From assembly GCF_014172375.1 (NCBI RefSeq), contig NZ_WNXD01000001.1:186001-250000 (forward strand): a stretch of DNA of 64,000 bases, read 5' to 3'. Shown here piece after piece: positions 1 to 8,581 of the stretch (its first letter is position 1; every line of letters starts with the position of its first letter). Source of the DNA: Pedobacter planticolens (GTDB lineage Bacteria; Bacteroidota; Bacteroidia; Sphingobacteriales; Sphingobacteriaceae). The position numbers were made by a program, and so were the translations under genes. The notes beneath the pieces are model-generated. The model did not search any database. It saw only the letters and a list, made by a program, of their open reading frames with translations, and was not told the DNA's origin.

Positions 1-3000
1 AACGCTGATGAGTCAGCGCTGTATGCTTCGCCGCCCGCCGACATCAATCTCACTACGCCAGCGGTGAAAGAATACCTAAAACGCGTAAGCCTTAATAAAG
101 ACCATTACGACGCCGAACCCGATATATTTAGCTTCAATTTTAATGGCTATTCGGGTAAGTTCGTATTAAGGCCCACCAATAAAACACAAGTTGTTTTTTT
201 AAACAAATCTACCCTTAAAATAGAAACAGATTTTAGTGTAAATAGCCTTAAACCATATACACTTAAGGTAACAGACCCCGACGGAATGGTTTACTATTTC
301 GGAGGTGCCGGCGCAACAGAAAAATCACGAAGCACAAACTCCGGCGGAAACAATTGCGGTAAAACCTATGATACAGGAGTTGAAACCGCGTGGTACCTTA
401 CTAAAATCCAGGACCTGAATGGAGATTATATTTCCTTTAGCTACCTTCCGTGTGATATTTATTACGATACCAGTGCTTCGCAGAGCATCCTGGCCATGAA
501 TCCAGAAACCGTTGGTCAAAGTTTATATGATGACGACTCGAAAGGTTATTTATATCCAGCACCAGGTTATTCGTCAACATGTATCAATAGTATTATAAGC
601 AACGCCGTATACCTTAATGAGGTTACAACTTCTAAGGGTGCGGTGTTGAAGTTCAGCTATGCTGGAAGGAGCGATCTTGATGGCGACAAGCTTGTGAGCA
701 AGATTGAATATGGATTAACTGGCGCTACGCCACTAAAAACGTATGACTTCATTTATACCTATGGTATCAGTTCAAGCGGATTTAATGGTGCATACAATAG
801 TAGCTATAACCCAACAATATTTAGTAACCGTCCCTATCTCTCAGGTATCACCGAAAGTTCGAAAGGCTTAACGGAGACGAAGAAGAACAAGTTTAATTAT
901 TACAATATCAATGACCTGCCACCACGTCTGGCATTTGCACAAGATATATACGGTTACTACAATGGGCAGAATAACTCTGGTTTCATTCCTGGGCCGGTTT
1001 CTTCTATTTTCTCCTACACCCCCGCAGATCGGTATACCTACGGTGCTTATGCGAACTATGGTATGTTAAGCAAGATTTTTTACCCGACAGGAGGTACAGA
1101 CAGTTTAATTTATGAGCCTCATGGCGTTGCCTCAGAAATGGGTACGGGTCCAATACCTACATCGTACGTAGACGCAGTAGGCGGCGCCCGCATCGCTCGT
1201 ATTATTAGTCATGATCCTATTGCGAATACCGACAGGATCAAAGCCTATCGCTATAACAAGTTTAGTAATCCAACCTTGTCCTCAGCATTTGTTTTTAGCA
1301 TCTCTCCAACTTATTTTACGCAAGTTGAGCGAAGGATCACCAACTTGGTTGGTACTGCTGCTATGTTTAATACCTATACGCTGGCAAGTGCGGGTGGGGA
1401 TATAGCGTCAGGGCAATTTGATGGGAGTCATATCTATTATACTGATGTATGGGAAAGCGATGGCGCCGATTTTGGCAATGGAGCAACATTGCATCAATAT
1501 GAAATCCTAACGGGCAGGCCAGGCCCCGATTTGTTGAGAGGCGCTGGATACCTCGGTATGCCATCAGGTTTAAGCGGCGCAACTGCCATCCATGAAAAAT
1601 ATCAGCAGGTATTTAAGCAGGATGAACTTGGAAATAGAACAAAGCTTAAAGAGGTGTTCCTCACGCAGAAAAGCATCCCTCTTGAGGTTGTTACCAGTGT
1701 TGTAGGGCGAGAAAACTATGATATTGATCTTGCAGGTGGATCCAATCCATATGATATTTCTTCATATACCTTTGAAAGTTACTGGAATTACAATGATTCT
1801 ACCAAAGTAATCAACTATGATACCAATGGATTAAATCCGGTCACAGAAATTACCGCTACAAGCTACGGAAATATTTTGCACTTGTTGCCTACCCAAACGG
1901 TAAGTGAAGATAGTTATGGGCGTAAGATTTACCGAACCATGGAATACCCGCATGAGATGGTGGCAACATCGAATGATCCTCAGGGTGTGTATGCAGCAAT
2001 GATTGCTAAAAACAAGATCAGTACAGTAATCCGCGAAAAAGAATTTGTGCAAACACTGCAAACTGGAGAAAAGTTGACTTCTTATTTCCAGCCCTTTACA
2101 AATATCTTTGTGCCTCAAACCGTAGCGCTTTATAACAATGCTTTAACATCCTTAACAAACAGAATTCGGTTCCACAAGTACGATGCGTTCGGCAATCTGC
2201 AGAGTGTTTCGCTTCAAGATGGCGCAAAAGTTTGTTATCTCTATAGCTATAACAACCAATATCCGGTAGCCGAGATTAAAGATATGGATTACACGGTCAT
2301 TGAGTCTACGCTCACAGCCGCTGCAATTACCAGCTTCAGTCTTTCCAATCCGACCAAAGTAGACATTGCCAATTTTCTTTCTCCATTAACTACCGCGTTT
2401 CCGAAAGCACAGGTTAGTCAGTTATCTTATGAGCCTTTAGTTGGGATGCGCAGCATGACAGACTCAAAGGGAATGAGTAGTTTCTACGAATATGACGACT
2501 TCCAACGCCTGCTGAATATCAAAGATCAACGCGGGGATATTGTAAAGAACTATAGATACAACTATGGAGCGAATGTAAACACCACCCCAACCTGGACCGA
2601 TACCAATGTAAAAACCTGTGTTGTTGTTGGCGGGAGTTACACTGGCGAAGAACTGATGCAACAGGTTGATTCCAATCCGTACAGTTTAACCTACAACACT
2701 AATCGCACACGGAGCCTGGGCACCACGGGCAATTGCCAACCAGTAATTTATGCAAAGGTTTTTGAGGAAAATCTAACTGTGGCGTTAAGGCGTACAAAGG
2801 CCGACATTGTAGTGCGGTTTTTTAATGATGCCGCCTGTACCGTTCCCATTTCTGTAAGTGGGTTATCGGTTTCCTATCAGGAAGTTGATGATGTGTATAA
2901 TCTGATCAATTCCGCCTCTATTGTTGCCAATGGAACTTCTGGCACCATTGCCACTCAAGCCATCATACAAGAAAATAATCCCTTCGGTGTGCCTGTTTCC

Positions 3001-3051
3001 TATTATTATTTTCTGCTGCTAAATGTTCCAGGTTACACTATTGTCTATTAA
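1..3051 (+). CDS. Rhs/YD-repeat secreted protein, 5' end outside window
   Basis: The frame is open from base 1 and runs in register through the GTG at 64, so that GTG is an internal codon and the true start lies upstream. About 1016 residues are visible. Tyrosine- and glycine-rich YD-type repeats are recognisable, for example FHKYDAFGNLQSVS near base 2172 and FYEYDDFQRLLNIKD near 2482, as in Rhs and other wall-associated repeat proteins. The last 140 residues (from about base 2630) lack YD repeats and form a separate C-terminal domain I cannot name. It ends 7 bases before the next Rhs gene, so the two are almost certainly one transcript. In Bacteroidota such tandem pairs are usually exported shell-type toxin carriers; that role is inferred here. 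Confidence 0.85.
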   Translation, partial: NADESALYASPPADINLTTPAVKEYLKRVSLNKDHYDAEPDIFSFNFNGYSGKFVLRPTNKTQVVFLNKSTLKIETDFSVNSLKPYTLKVTDPDGMVYYFGGAGATEKSRSTNSGGNNCGKTYDTGVETAWYLTKIQDLNGDYISFSYLPCDIYYDTSASQSILAMNPETVGQSLYDDDSKGYLYPAPGYSSTCINSIISNAVYLNEVTTSKGAVLKFSYAGRSDLDGDKLVSKIEYGLTGATPLKTYDFIYTYGISSSGFNGAYNSSYNPTIFSNRPYLSGITESSKGLTETKKNKFNYYNINDLPPRLAFAQDIYGYYNGQNNSGFIPGPVSSIFSYTPADRYTYGAYANYGMLSKIFYPTGGTDSLIYEPHGVASEMGTGPIPTSYVDAVGGARIARIISHDPIANTDRIKAYRYNKFSNPTLSSAFVFSISPTYFTQVERRITNLVGTAAMFNTYTLASAGGDIASGQFDGSHIYYTDVWESDGADFGNGATLHQYEILTGRPGPDLLRGAGYLGMPSGLSGATAIHEKYQQVFKQDELGNRTKLKEVFLTQKSIPLEVVTSVVGRENYDIDLAGGSNPYDISSYTFESYWNYNDSTKVINYDTNGLNPVTEITATSYGNILHLLPTQTVSEDSYGRKIYRTMEYPHEMVATSNDPQGVYAAMIAKNKISTVIREKEFVQTLQTGEKLTSYFQPFTNIFVPQTVALYNNALTSLTNRIRFHKYDAFGNLQSVSLQDGAKVCYLYSYNNQYPVAEIKDMDYTVIESTLTAAAITSFSLSNPTKVDIANFLSPLTTAFPKAQVSQLSYEPLVGMRSMTDSKGMSSFYEYDDFQRLLNIKDQRGDIVKNYRYNYGANVNTTPTWTDTNVKTCVVVGGSYTGEELMQQVDSNPYSLTYNTNRTRSLGTTGNCQPVIYAKVFEENLTVALRRTKADIVVRFFNDAACTVPISVSGLSVSYQEVDDVYNLINSASIVANGTSGTIATQAIIQENNPFGVPVSYYYFLLLNVPGYTIVY

Positions 3052-3058
3052 CTTTAAT

Positions 3059-6000
3059 ATGAAAAGCCATATAAAAAAATTATACAGCCTGTTTCCAATA
3101 CTGCTGGTGGCAGTAACAGGCCTTTGTCAATCGCCAAGTCTTAACCGCAACTTCACCATTGAAACCATCGTAAAAGAAGCGGGACATCAAACTGCATCTA
3201 GTCTTGCAGTCCTGCCTGTTAATTTAGCTAATCGCACCGTTACTTATTTAGATGGTTTGGGTCGGCCGTATCAAACCGTACAGTGGCAGGCAAGCCCTAG
3301 CCCTAATAAAAAAGATATTGTTAGTTTCAATGTTTACGATACTTATGGTCGCGAAACCACTAAATATGCGCCGTATGCCGAACAGCTTAGCGCTGATCTT
3401 AGCTCAAAAACAAATCCACTTAGCATGCAGGGAGCCTATTACGGAGTTGGAAGCTGGGATGCTCAGGTGGTTAAGAACCCTTACCCCTTAAGCGTAACCA
3501 AGCCCGAAAACTCACCCCTCGGACGTATACTGGAGCAGGGAGCTCCGGGTGCCGCTTGGCAGCCTGCTACTACGAGTATCGCCGGATCAGGCCATACTGT
3601 AAAAACAGACTATACGGCCAATGTTGCAGCTGAGGTAGCCATTTGGATCCCAACCAGCCACGGAGCATCTACTTCTGGTACCTTCCCAGCTGGTGTGTTA
3701 TACAAAAACGTGATCAAAAATGAGAACTGGACGAGTGGAAATGAAAACACAATCGAGGAATTTAAAGATAAAGGGGGAAAGGTGATTTTAAGAAAGACAT
3801 GGGAAACTGCAACCAAATCACTTTCTACCTATTACGTTTATGACGATTTTGGCAACCTTCGCTATGTGTTGCCTCCCGCTGTTACAGAGAATGGAATTCT
3901 CAGTTATGCCAATACCACCGTATTTACTGAAACTGATCCAGTTTTTGAAAGGTACATTTATGGTTATCACTATGATGGACGGAGAAGACAAACGGAGAAA
4001 AAGATTCCGGGTAAGGGTTGGGAATACATGGTCTACAATAACCTCGACCAGCTTATTTTTACACAAGATACCCTTCAACGGGCTGTCGGGCAATGGTTGT
4101 TCACCAAATATGATGCCTTGGGAAGAACAATTATGAGCGGCATTCATAATAACGGCAGCAGCAGGGCAACATTACAGGCCGCTGCAGATACTGAAACGGT
4201 ATTTTGGGAGCAAAGGGATAATGCAAATACGCTGACTGGATATACCAACCTCAGCCTACCAAATGTTACGGTTAATCTTTCTGCCCTGCTTTCCATCAAT
4301 TATTACGATGATTACCTTTTTAACGGAAATACCTTCACGCCAACATCGATTACGGAAAGTACGAAAACTCTGGGCCTGCCCACCGCAACAAAGATCAATG
4401 TGATGGGCAGTAGCACCATGTTACTTTCGGTAATGTATTATGACGAAGATGGTAGGATAATACAGAGCAAGAGTGCCAACCATTTAGGGGGATTCGATTT
4501 GGTAAATAATACCTACAACTTTCCAGGAGAACTTACGGCAACTACACGCATGCACGTTGTTGGCGCAAATACCACCACCATTGCAAACAGCTTTACCTAT
4601 GATCATGTGGGTAGAAAACTCAATACCATAGAAAATATAGATAACCAAGGGGCAGTAGTGTTGAACCGCTTGGAATATAATGAAATTGGGCAGTTAAAAG
4701 GTAAAAACCTGCACAGCACTAACAACGGTGCCAGTTTTTACCAGCATACCGACATGACCTACAATGAACGCGGATGGCTTACCAATGCTACAAGCCCTCA
4801 ATTTAGCTTCTGGCTTCGGTACAATGATGCCGAAGGTAGCACTACCGCGAATTTTAATGGCAACGTGAGCAACCAGTACTGGGGAGCAGGATCATTGGAT
4901 GCGAGCACGCCCAATTTTTTCAGGTATAATTATGATGCGCTAGGCAGACTGCTCAATGGCAAAACAGCAACGGGAAGTACAGTAGCTATGAAAGAGGAAA
5001 TTACCTATGATGTAATGGGTAATATCCTTTCCATGAACCGCGATGCGGCAGGTGCATCTACCTATACTTATATCGGGCACCAGCTGCAGGGCATCAGTGG
5101 CGGTTCGCTCAACACCGGAACCTACCTATATGATGCCAATGGAAATGCCAAAACAGATGGGAAAAAAGGGATTTCACTCAACTATAACCTCCTCAACCTT
5201 CCTGTTACAGCAAGCAAAACAACGGGAACGCCGGTAGATCTCAGTTATACCTATAATGCTGTAGGGCAAAAACTGAAAAAAGTGGATGTTGGTACGCTCA
5301 CCACTACAACCGATTATGTTGGCGGGATCCAATACCAAAACAATGTAATCGATTTTATACAGACCGAAGAGGGAAGAGCAGTTAGGAATGCAACCACTGG
5401 AACTTATACCTACCAATATAATTTAACAGACCACCTTGGAAATGTGAGATATAGTTTTGATATTTATAGCGGAGCGATCAGGAAGTTGCAGGAGGATAAT
5501 TATTACGCCTTTGGGAAAAGGTTAGGGGTTGCCGGAGGCACCAACAAATACCTGTACAATGGTAAAGAGGAACAGGACGGGCTGGACCAGCTCGACTACG
5601 GTGCAAGGTTTTATGATGCCGAGATAGGGAGATGGAACGTAATTGATCCCTTGGCAGAGGTTTCAAGAAGGTTCAGTCCCTACACTTACGGGTTTAACAA
5701 TCCAATCAGGTTTGTAGATCCCGATGGTATGGCATCTAAGGATATGGTATTCAGGGGGAGGGATTATGATGATCGTAGTTCGGATGATTATCAGGCGTGG
5801 AAAAGAGCTAATGAGGCACCACCTGAATGGTATCGTCCTGCAGATAAACTGACTGGAAAAGAGCCTGATGACAGTGGCGAGCAGAAAGTATCTAATAATC
5901 CTGGTGACCCAGATCCTAAACCAAAGAAAGGGGATGCTAAGGAAGCTAAAAAGGGGCGTGACCCTCATCCGAGAGGTGCAGCAAAAGGGCCTGTACCATG

Positions 6001-6343
6001 GTACGGTAATTTTTTAGGCCCAGGGCCACCGGATAACCCTTATACACTGAAGGGCTTTAATGGCAAAACCTTAAAACCAATAAATATGTTGGACGAAGCA
6101 GCTCAACGACATGATTATGCTTATTTTAAAGCTAAAACTGGTGGGATTAGTGGAGCTTTATTTAACAAATCTGTGAGTGATGCAGATTTAGAACTTTCAG
6201 CCGGAGCTCAATGGACAATAATTTACAGTTTTTTAGGAATCAATGATCCAGTTTCAGGAAAGCCTGTAAGCTCGGCTGAATTAAGATGGGCATGGGCTGT
6301 AACAATCTCATTTACTGACTTAGGGACTTTAAAGAAGTTTTAA
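3059..6343 (+). CDS. DUF6443/Rhs polymorphic toxin with PLA2-like C-terminal tip
   Basis: 1094 aa from the ATG at 3059, chosen because it gives a signal peptide (MKSHIKKLYSLFPILLVAV ... LCQS); the frame opens 36 bases earlier, inside the previous gene. The N-terminal part (TYLDGLGRPYQTVQWQ, YDTYGRETTKYAPYA) matches DUF6443 of bacteroidotal Rhs proteins. YD repeats fill the middle. The Rhs core runs from DHLGNVRYSFD (about residue 791) to [12 protein letters not shown] (about 890). After a charged, proline-rich linker the tip has WYGNFLGPG at residues 981-989 and LDEAAQRHDYAY around His1018-Asp1019. This spacing and context resemble the calcium loop (YxGxG) and catalytic HDxxY of parvovirus VP1-type phospholipase A2, followed by an acidic SDADLEL segment. 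A secreted phospholipase toxin is inferred. Rhs identity is firm; the PLA2 assignment is by eye. Confidence 0.9.
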   Translation: MKSHIKKLYSLFPILLVAVTGLCQSPSLNRNFTIETIVKEAGHQTASSLAVLPVNLANRTVTYLDGLGRPYQTVQWQASPSPNKKDIVSFNVYDTYGRETTKYAPYAEQLSADLSSKTNPLSMQGAYYGVGSWDAQVVKNPYPLSVTKPENSPLGRILEQGAPGAAWQPATTSIAGSGHTVKTDYTANVAAEVAIWIPTSHGASTSGTFPAGVLYKNVIKNENWTSGNENTIEEFKDKGGKVILRKTWETATKSLSTYYVYDDFGNLRYVLPPAVTENGILSYANTTVFTETDPVFERYIYGYHYDGRRRQTEKKIPGKGWEYMVYNNLDQLIFTQDTLQRAVGQWLFTKYDALGRTIMSGIHNNGSSRATLQAAADTETVFWEQRDNANTLTGYTNLSLPNVTVNLSALLSINYYDDYLFNGNTFTPTSITESTKTLGLPTATKINVMGSSTMLLSVMYYDEDGRIIQSKSANHLGGFDLVNNTYNFPGELTATTRMHVVGANTTTIANSFTYDHVGRKLNTIENIDNQGAVVLNRLEYNEIGQLKGKNLHSTNNGASFYQHTDMTYNERGWLTNATSPQFSFWLRYNDAEGSTTANFNGNVSNQYWGAGSLDASTPNFFRYNYDALGRLLNGKTATGSTVAMKEEITYDVMGNILSMNRDAAGASTYTYIGHQLQGISGGSLNTGTYLYDANGNAKTDGKKGISLNYNLLNLPVTASKTTGTPVDLSYTYNAVGQKLKKVDVGTLTTTTDYVGGIQYQNNVIDFIQTEEGRAVRNATTGTYTYQYNLTDHLGNVRYSFDIYSGAIRKLQEDNYYAFGKRLGVAGGTNKYLYNGKEEQDGLDQLDYGARFYDAEIGRWNVIDPLAEVSRRFSPYTYGFNNPIRFVDPDGMASKDMVFRGRDYDDRSSDDYQAWKRANEAPPEWYRPADKLTGKEPDDSGEQKVSNNPGDPDPKPKKGDAKEAKKGRDPHPRGAAKGPVPWYGNFLGPGPPDNPYTLKGFNGKTLKPINMLDEAAQRHDYAYFKAKTGGISGALFNKSVSDADLELSAGAQWTIIYSFLGINDPVSGKPVSSAELRWAWAVTISFTDLGTLKKF
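5436..5737 (+). repeat. Rhs core, intact copy of a duplicated segment
   Basis: This stretch of the intact toxin gene recurs at 7229-7553. By eye there are only about ten differences in the first 170 bases and three in the last 120. The second copy carries a 26-base replacement that breaks its frame. Duplicated cores with different downstream tips are the normal substrate for tip exchange in Rhs loci. Confidence 0.9.
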
Positions 6344-6373
6344 TAAGGAGGTTTAACTATAGCAATTATCAAA

Positions 6374-6847
6374 ATGAAAAAAACAATATTAATTACAATA
6401 GCATTAGGCTTTATACTTTTCACTGCCATCTTTATATATTTTGTATCAGGAGTAAGTTCAGTATCTCCCCCGATAAAAAAATATCAATATTTCGGGAGTG
6501 TTAATCAATTACTGTCAGGATTTGAAAAATATTCTTCTAATCATTCAGATATGACGTTTAAAATTACAGACACGGTTGGTGGTATTGAGAATGGTTATGC
6601 TTATTATATGACTATTGAAATAATGAACAATAAACATAATATTACGTATCGTATAATGTGTGAGCAAAACAAGGATGATAAAAACATCAAGACCAACGTT
6701 AATCTTATACTTGCATTTGATGAAACTAATAAAACTGGAGGTTATCAGATGAAAGGTAAAGTCGTTGAAGTGCTGGTAAAGCAATTTGATTTGGGTGTTT
6801 TAAAGCCTTTAAAAGATAAACAAAACATTCAAATCAATCCTTTGTAA
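6374..6847 (+). CDS. Membrane-anchored small protein, candidate immunity to the PLA2-like toxin
   Basis: 157 aa. One N-terminal hydrophobic segment (residues 4-27, ILITIALGFILFTAIFIYF) is followed by a soluble polar domain of about 125 residues that should lie outside the cytoplasmic membrane. No family was recognised. It begins 30 bases after the Rhs toxin stop, the usual position of an immunity gene in polymorphic toxin loci, and its AT-rich composition differs from the Rhs gene. An aaggagg sequence at 6345-6351 lies 22 bases before the ATG, too far for a normal ribosome binding site. A periplasmic antitoxin would fit a phospholipase acting on membranes. The gene is likely real; the immunity role is inferred from position alone. 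Confidence 0.75.
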   Translation: MKKTILITIALGFILFTAIFIYFVSGVSSVSPPIKKYQYFGSVNQLLSGFEKYSSNHSDMTFKITDTVGGIENGYAYYMTIEIMNNKHNITYRIMCEQNKDDKNIKTNVNLILAFDETNKTGGYQMKGKVVEVLVKQFDLGVLKPLKDKQNIQINPL

Positions 6848-6863
6848 TTAGAAATCAACATAC

Positions 6864-6892
6864 AAGTCTGGCCACCCAAGCTGGACTTTTTA
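6864..6892 (+). terminator. Possible weak terminator after the candidate immunity gene
   Basis: AAGTC ... GGACTT arms enclose the loop and run into a T-rich tract (ttttatctttt). The stem has mismatches, so this is a weak call. Confidence 0.3.
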
Positions 6893-6899
6893 TCTTTTG

Positions 6900-7074
6900 G
6901 GATTTAAGGATAAGAAAGCAATCAGGGGGCTCATCCAAGAGGTGGGATCGACATATAATGTAGGGATTAACAGTTAATGAAAGAATGCGAGATATAGATT
7001 TAATGGTTAATTTAACAGAATTAGGTAAACAATTCTATTCAGATTTAGAAAAAAATTATAATAATCGATTATAG
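6900..7074 (+). other. Non-genic stretch with two short coding-like remnants
   Basis: Between the candidate immunity gene and the broken Rhs core, one frame (6900-6977) reads GFKDKKAIRGLIQEVGST before stopping at taa. A second (6985-7074) reads MRDIDLMVNLTELGKQ and stops after 29 codons. Both look protein-like and could be leftovers of a displaced toxin tip and its immunity gene. Neither was recognised. The evidence is composition and position only. Confidence 0.25.
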
Positions 7075-7135
7075 TTCATGTGATGACCCACATTAGCGCA
7101 AGTATGTCGCGTTGGCCTTACTTGCTTTATAGTTC

Positions 7136-7169
7136 GATAACTAAAAATTGCTGAGCTTTTTTAGTTATC
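7136..7169 (+). terminator. A/T-rich perfect hairpin, probable terminator
   Basis: GATAACTAAAAA (7136-7147) pairs with TTTTTTAGTTATC (7157-7169) around a 9-base loop. The preceding agttcg-taact words recur at 7908, so similar terminators end both Rhs cassettes. A second hairpin, gcaagta ... tacttgc, lies just upstream at about 7099-7126. Confidence 0.5.
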
Positions 7170-7228
7170 ATACCAAATTTTGCTCCTAGTTATGTAGGAA
7201 ATTGTTCCATACAGCACATAGTGAAGGA

Positions 7229-7583
7229 TTGGAAATGTGAGCTATAGTTTTGATATTTATAGCGGAGCGATCAGGAAGTTGCAGGAGGATGCGTATTACG
7301 CCTTTGGGAAAAGGTTGGCGGTTGCCGGAGGCACCAACAAATATCTGTACAATGGCAAGGAGGAACAGGACGGACTGGACCAGCTCGACTACGGTGCAAG
7401 GTTTGTAGCCTGCCCAGAACGCAGAGAAGGGATGCCGAGATAGGAAGATGGAACGTAATTGATCCCTTGGCAGAGGTTTCAAGAAGGTTCAGTCCCTACA
7501 CTTACGGGTTTAACAATCCAATCAGGTTTGTAGATCCGGATGGGATGGCATCACGTGACGCCGTATTTAGAGGCAGGGGATAA
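7229..7583 (+). pseudogene. Orphan Rhs core fragment, frameshifted
   Basis: This is a second copy of the Rhs core of the intact toxin gene, starting at GNVSYSFD and ending [19 protein letters not shown] before a stop at 7581-7583. It has no start codon of its own (tga at 7222-7224 in frame). Codon TAT of the intact copy is replaced by 26 bases at 7405-7430, shifting the frame so the first half stops at 7443; the core resumes in a different frame from 7431. Only about ten residues of a new tip remain after DPDGM. This is the typical signature of an orphan Rhs cassette left by tip displacement, here decayed. Confidence 0.85.
7405..7430 (+). repeat. 26-base insertion in the orphan Rhs core
   Basis: Comparison with the intact copy shows these 26 bases (gtagcctgcccagaacgcag then agaagg) in place of a single TAT codon. 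The inserted words resemble the cagaacg-agtgaag part of the intergenic repeat at 17467, so it may be a fragment of a dispersed repeat. No target duplication is obvious. Confidence 0.6.
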
Positions 7584-7604
7584 ATGACTATAAACTAAAA
7601 AAAC

Positions 7605-7865
7605 ATGAACAAAGATCTCTTTTCTTTCAAAAAATTATTTTTTGCTTATCTATTTGCTATGATTCCATTCTCATTGCTCGGAGGTATACTATCATTATTC
7701 AATATAGTGCCTGTAAATTTTAATGGAAACCCTACATATGGTTTTAAAGGGTTTATAGTTGCTATCCTATTTACCCCTTTTATTGCACTTATGTTTAGTG
7801 GTCTGAATTGGCTATTCCTAAATTTAGGAGTTTTGATATATAGGCTTTTTTCAAAACAGAGATAA
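7605..7865 (+). CDS. Small membrane protein, candidate orphan immunity protein
   Basis: 86 aa with two clear hydrophobic segments (about residues 10-32, FFAYLFAMIPFSLLGGILSL, and 49-77, GFIVAILFTPFIALMFSGL) and a basic C-terminus. It starts 21 bases after the stop of the orphan Rhs core and is followed by a strong terminator, mirroring the arrangement of the intact toxin and its neighbour. No family was recognised. It may protect against a toxin tip that is no longer present, a common fate of orphan immunity genes, but this is inference from position. Confidence 0.65.
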   Translation: MNKDLFSFKKLFFAYLFAMIPFSLLGGILSLFNIVPVNFNGNPTYGFKGFIVAILFTPFIALMFSGLNWLFLNLGVLIYRLFSKQR

Positions 7866-7907
7866 CTCATCTTGCGCAAGGATCCACTTGTGCTTTTAAA
7901 AAAATAT

Positions 7908-7940
7908 AGTTCGGTAACTGAAAATGTTGCCGAACTTTTT
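7908..7940 (+). terminator. Rho-independent terminator
   Basis: agttcggtaac (7908-7918) pairs with gttgccgaact (7926-7936) with one G-T wobble and a 7-base loop, followed by TTTTT. It closes the orphan cassette. In the rest of the gap to 8185 I see no gene, only AT-rich sequence. Confidence 0.75.
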
Positions 7941-8185
7941 AGTTTTCATGCCTGGCATATATGCCTACTTATTAATTTCAGCATGCGAATTTACTTGTTC
8001 AGCATTTGAAAAGCATCGTTTACAAATAAATTCTTCAAACAAAATATTCTACTTTAAATTATGGAACGATAGGTTGATTAACATCTAACGTTAAAAAGCT
8101 ATTGAGCAGTAATTAGATAGCCGATAAAAATTGAGCTAATTGCTATCAAATTAAATTTCTCCATTATTTAACGCCCCAGACTCAC

Positions 8186-8569
8186 ATGCCAACCTGCTTC
8201 ATTTTTGCCGAAAACTTATCTATTAATGCTATTGCACCACACATAGAACAGTTATCTTTGCCGATCATCGGAACCGCCACTACTTTTGACGAAGGCTTTC
8301 GACTAATCATGGGATTTAAACCAGAAATCGTATTCATCGACATGATCTTCGTACAGCGTTACAGTGAAGAACTTCAGTTATTGAAACATAAAACCTCATT
8401 TGTTGTCATTTCAGATACTACTGCTGATGCCTTTGCAGCATTTGAATTTCATGCATTAGATTATCTACTCAAACCAGTGAAATATACGCGTTTGATCAAG
8501 AGCATTGAAATATATCAATCTATTGAAGCGAGATTTGCACTCGGTCAAAAAATAAATCCCGAAATCTAG
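8186..8569 (+). CDS. Degenerate response-regulator receiver domain (5' part of a split LytTR regulator)
   Basis: 127 aa that fold-match a CheY-like receiver of the LytTR class. The phosphorylatable aspartate is kept in EIVFIDM, the S/T position in FVVISD, and the lysine in DYLLKPVK. The N-terminal acidic pair is altered (FIFAENL instead of a DD/DE pair) and the usual MP-G loop after the aspartate is missing, so phosphorylation may be impaired. It ends at TAG 8567-8569. The following LytTR domain is in the same frame, only four codons later, which suggests one gene interrupted by a stop. No partner sensor kinase is adjacent. Confidence 0.7.
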   Translation: MPTCFIFAENLSINAIAPHIEQLSLPIIGTATTFDEGFRLIMGFKPEIVFIDMIFVQRYSEELQLLKHKTSFVVISDTTADAFAAFEFHALDYLLKPVKYTRLIKSIEIYQSIEARFALGQKINPEI

Positions 8570-8581
8570 GATTATTTTTAC

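Noticed and set aside
64..66. GTG at 64 as start of the first Rhs gene
   Set aside because: The frame is open through base 1 with protein-like codons, so the start is outside the window.
8567..8569. TAG as a pyrrolysine or recoding codon
   Set aside because: No known pyrrolysine use in Bacteroidota and no recoding signal seen; a mutation or split gene is simpler.
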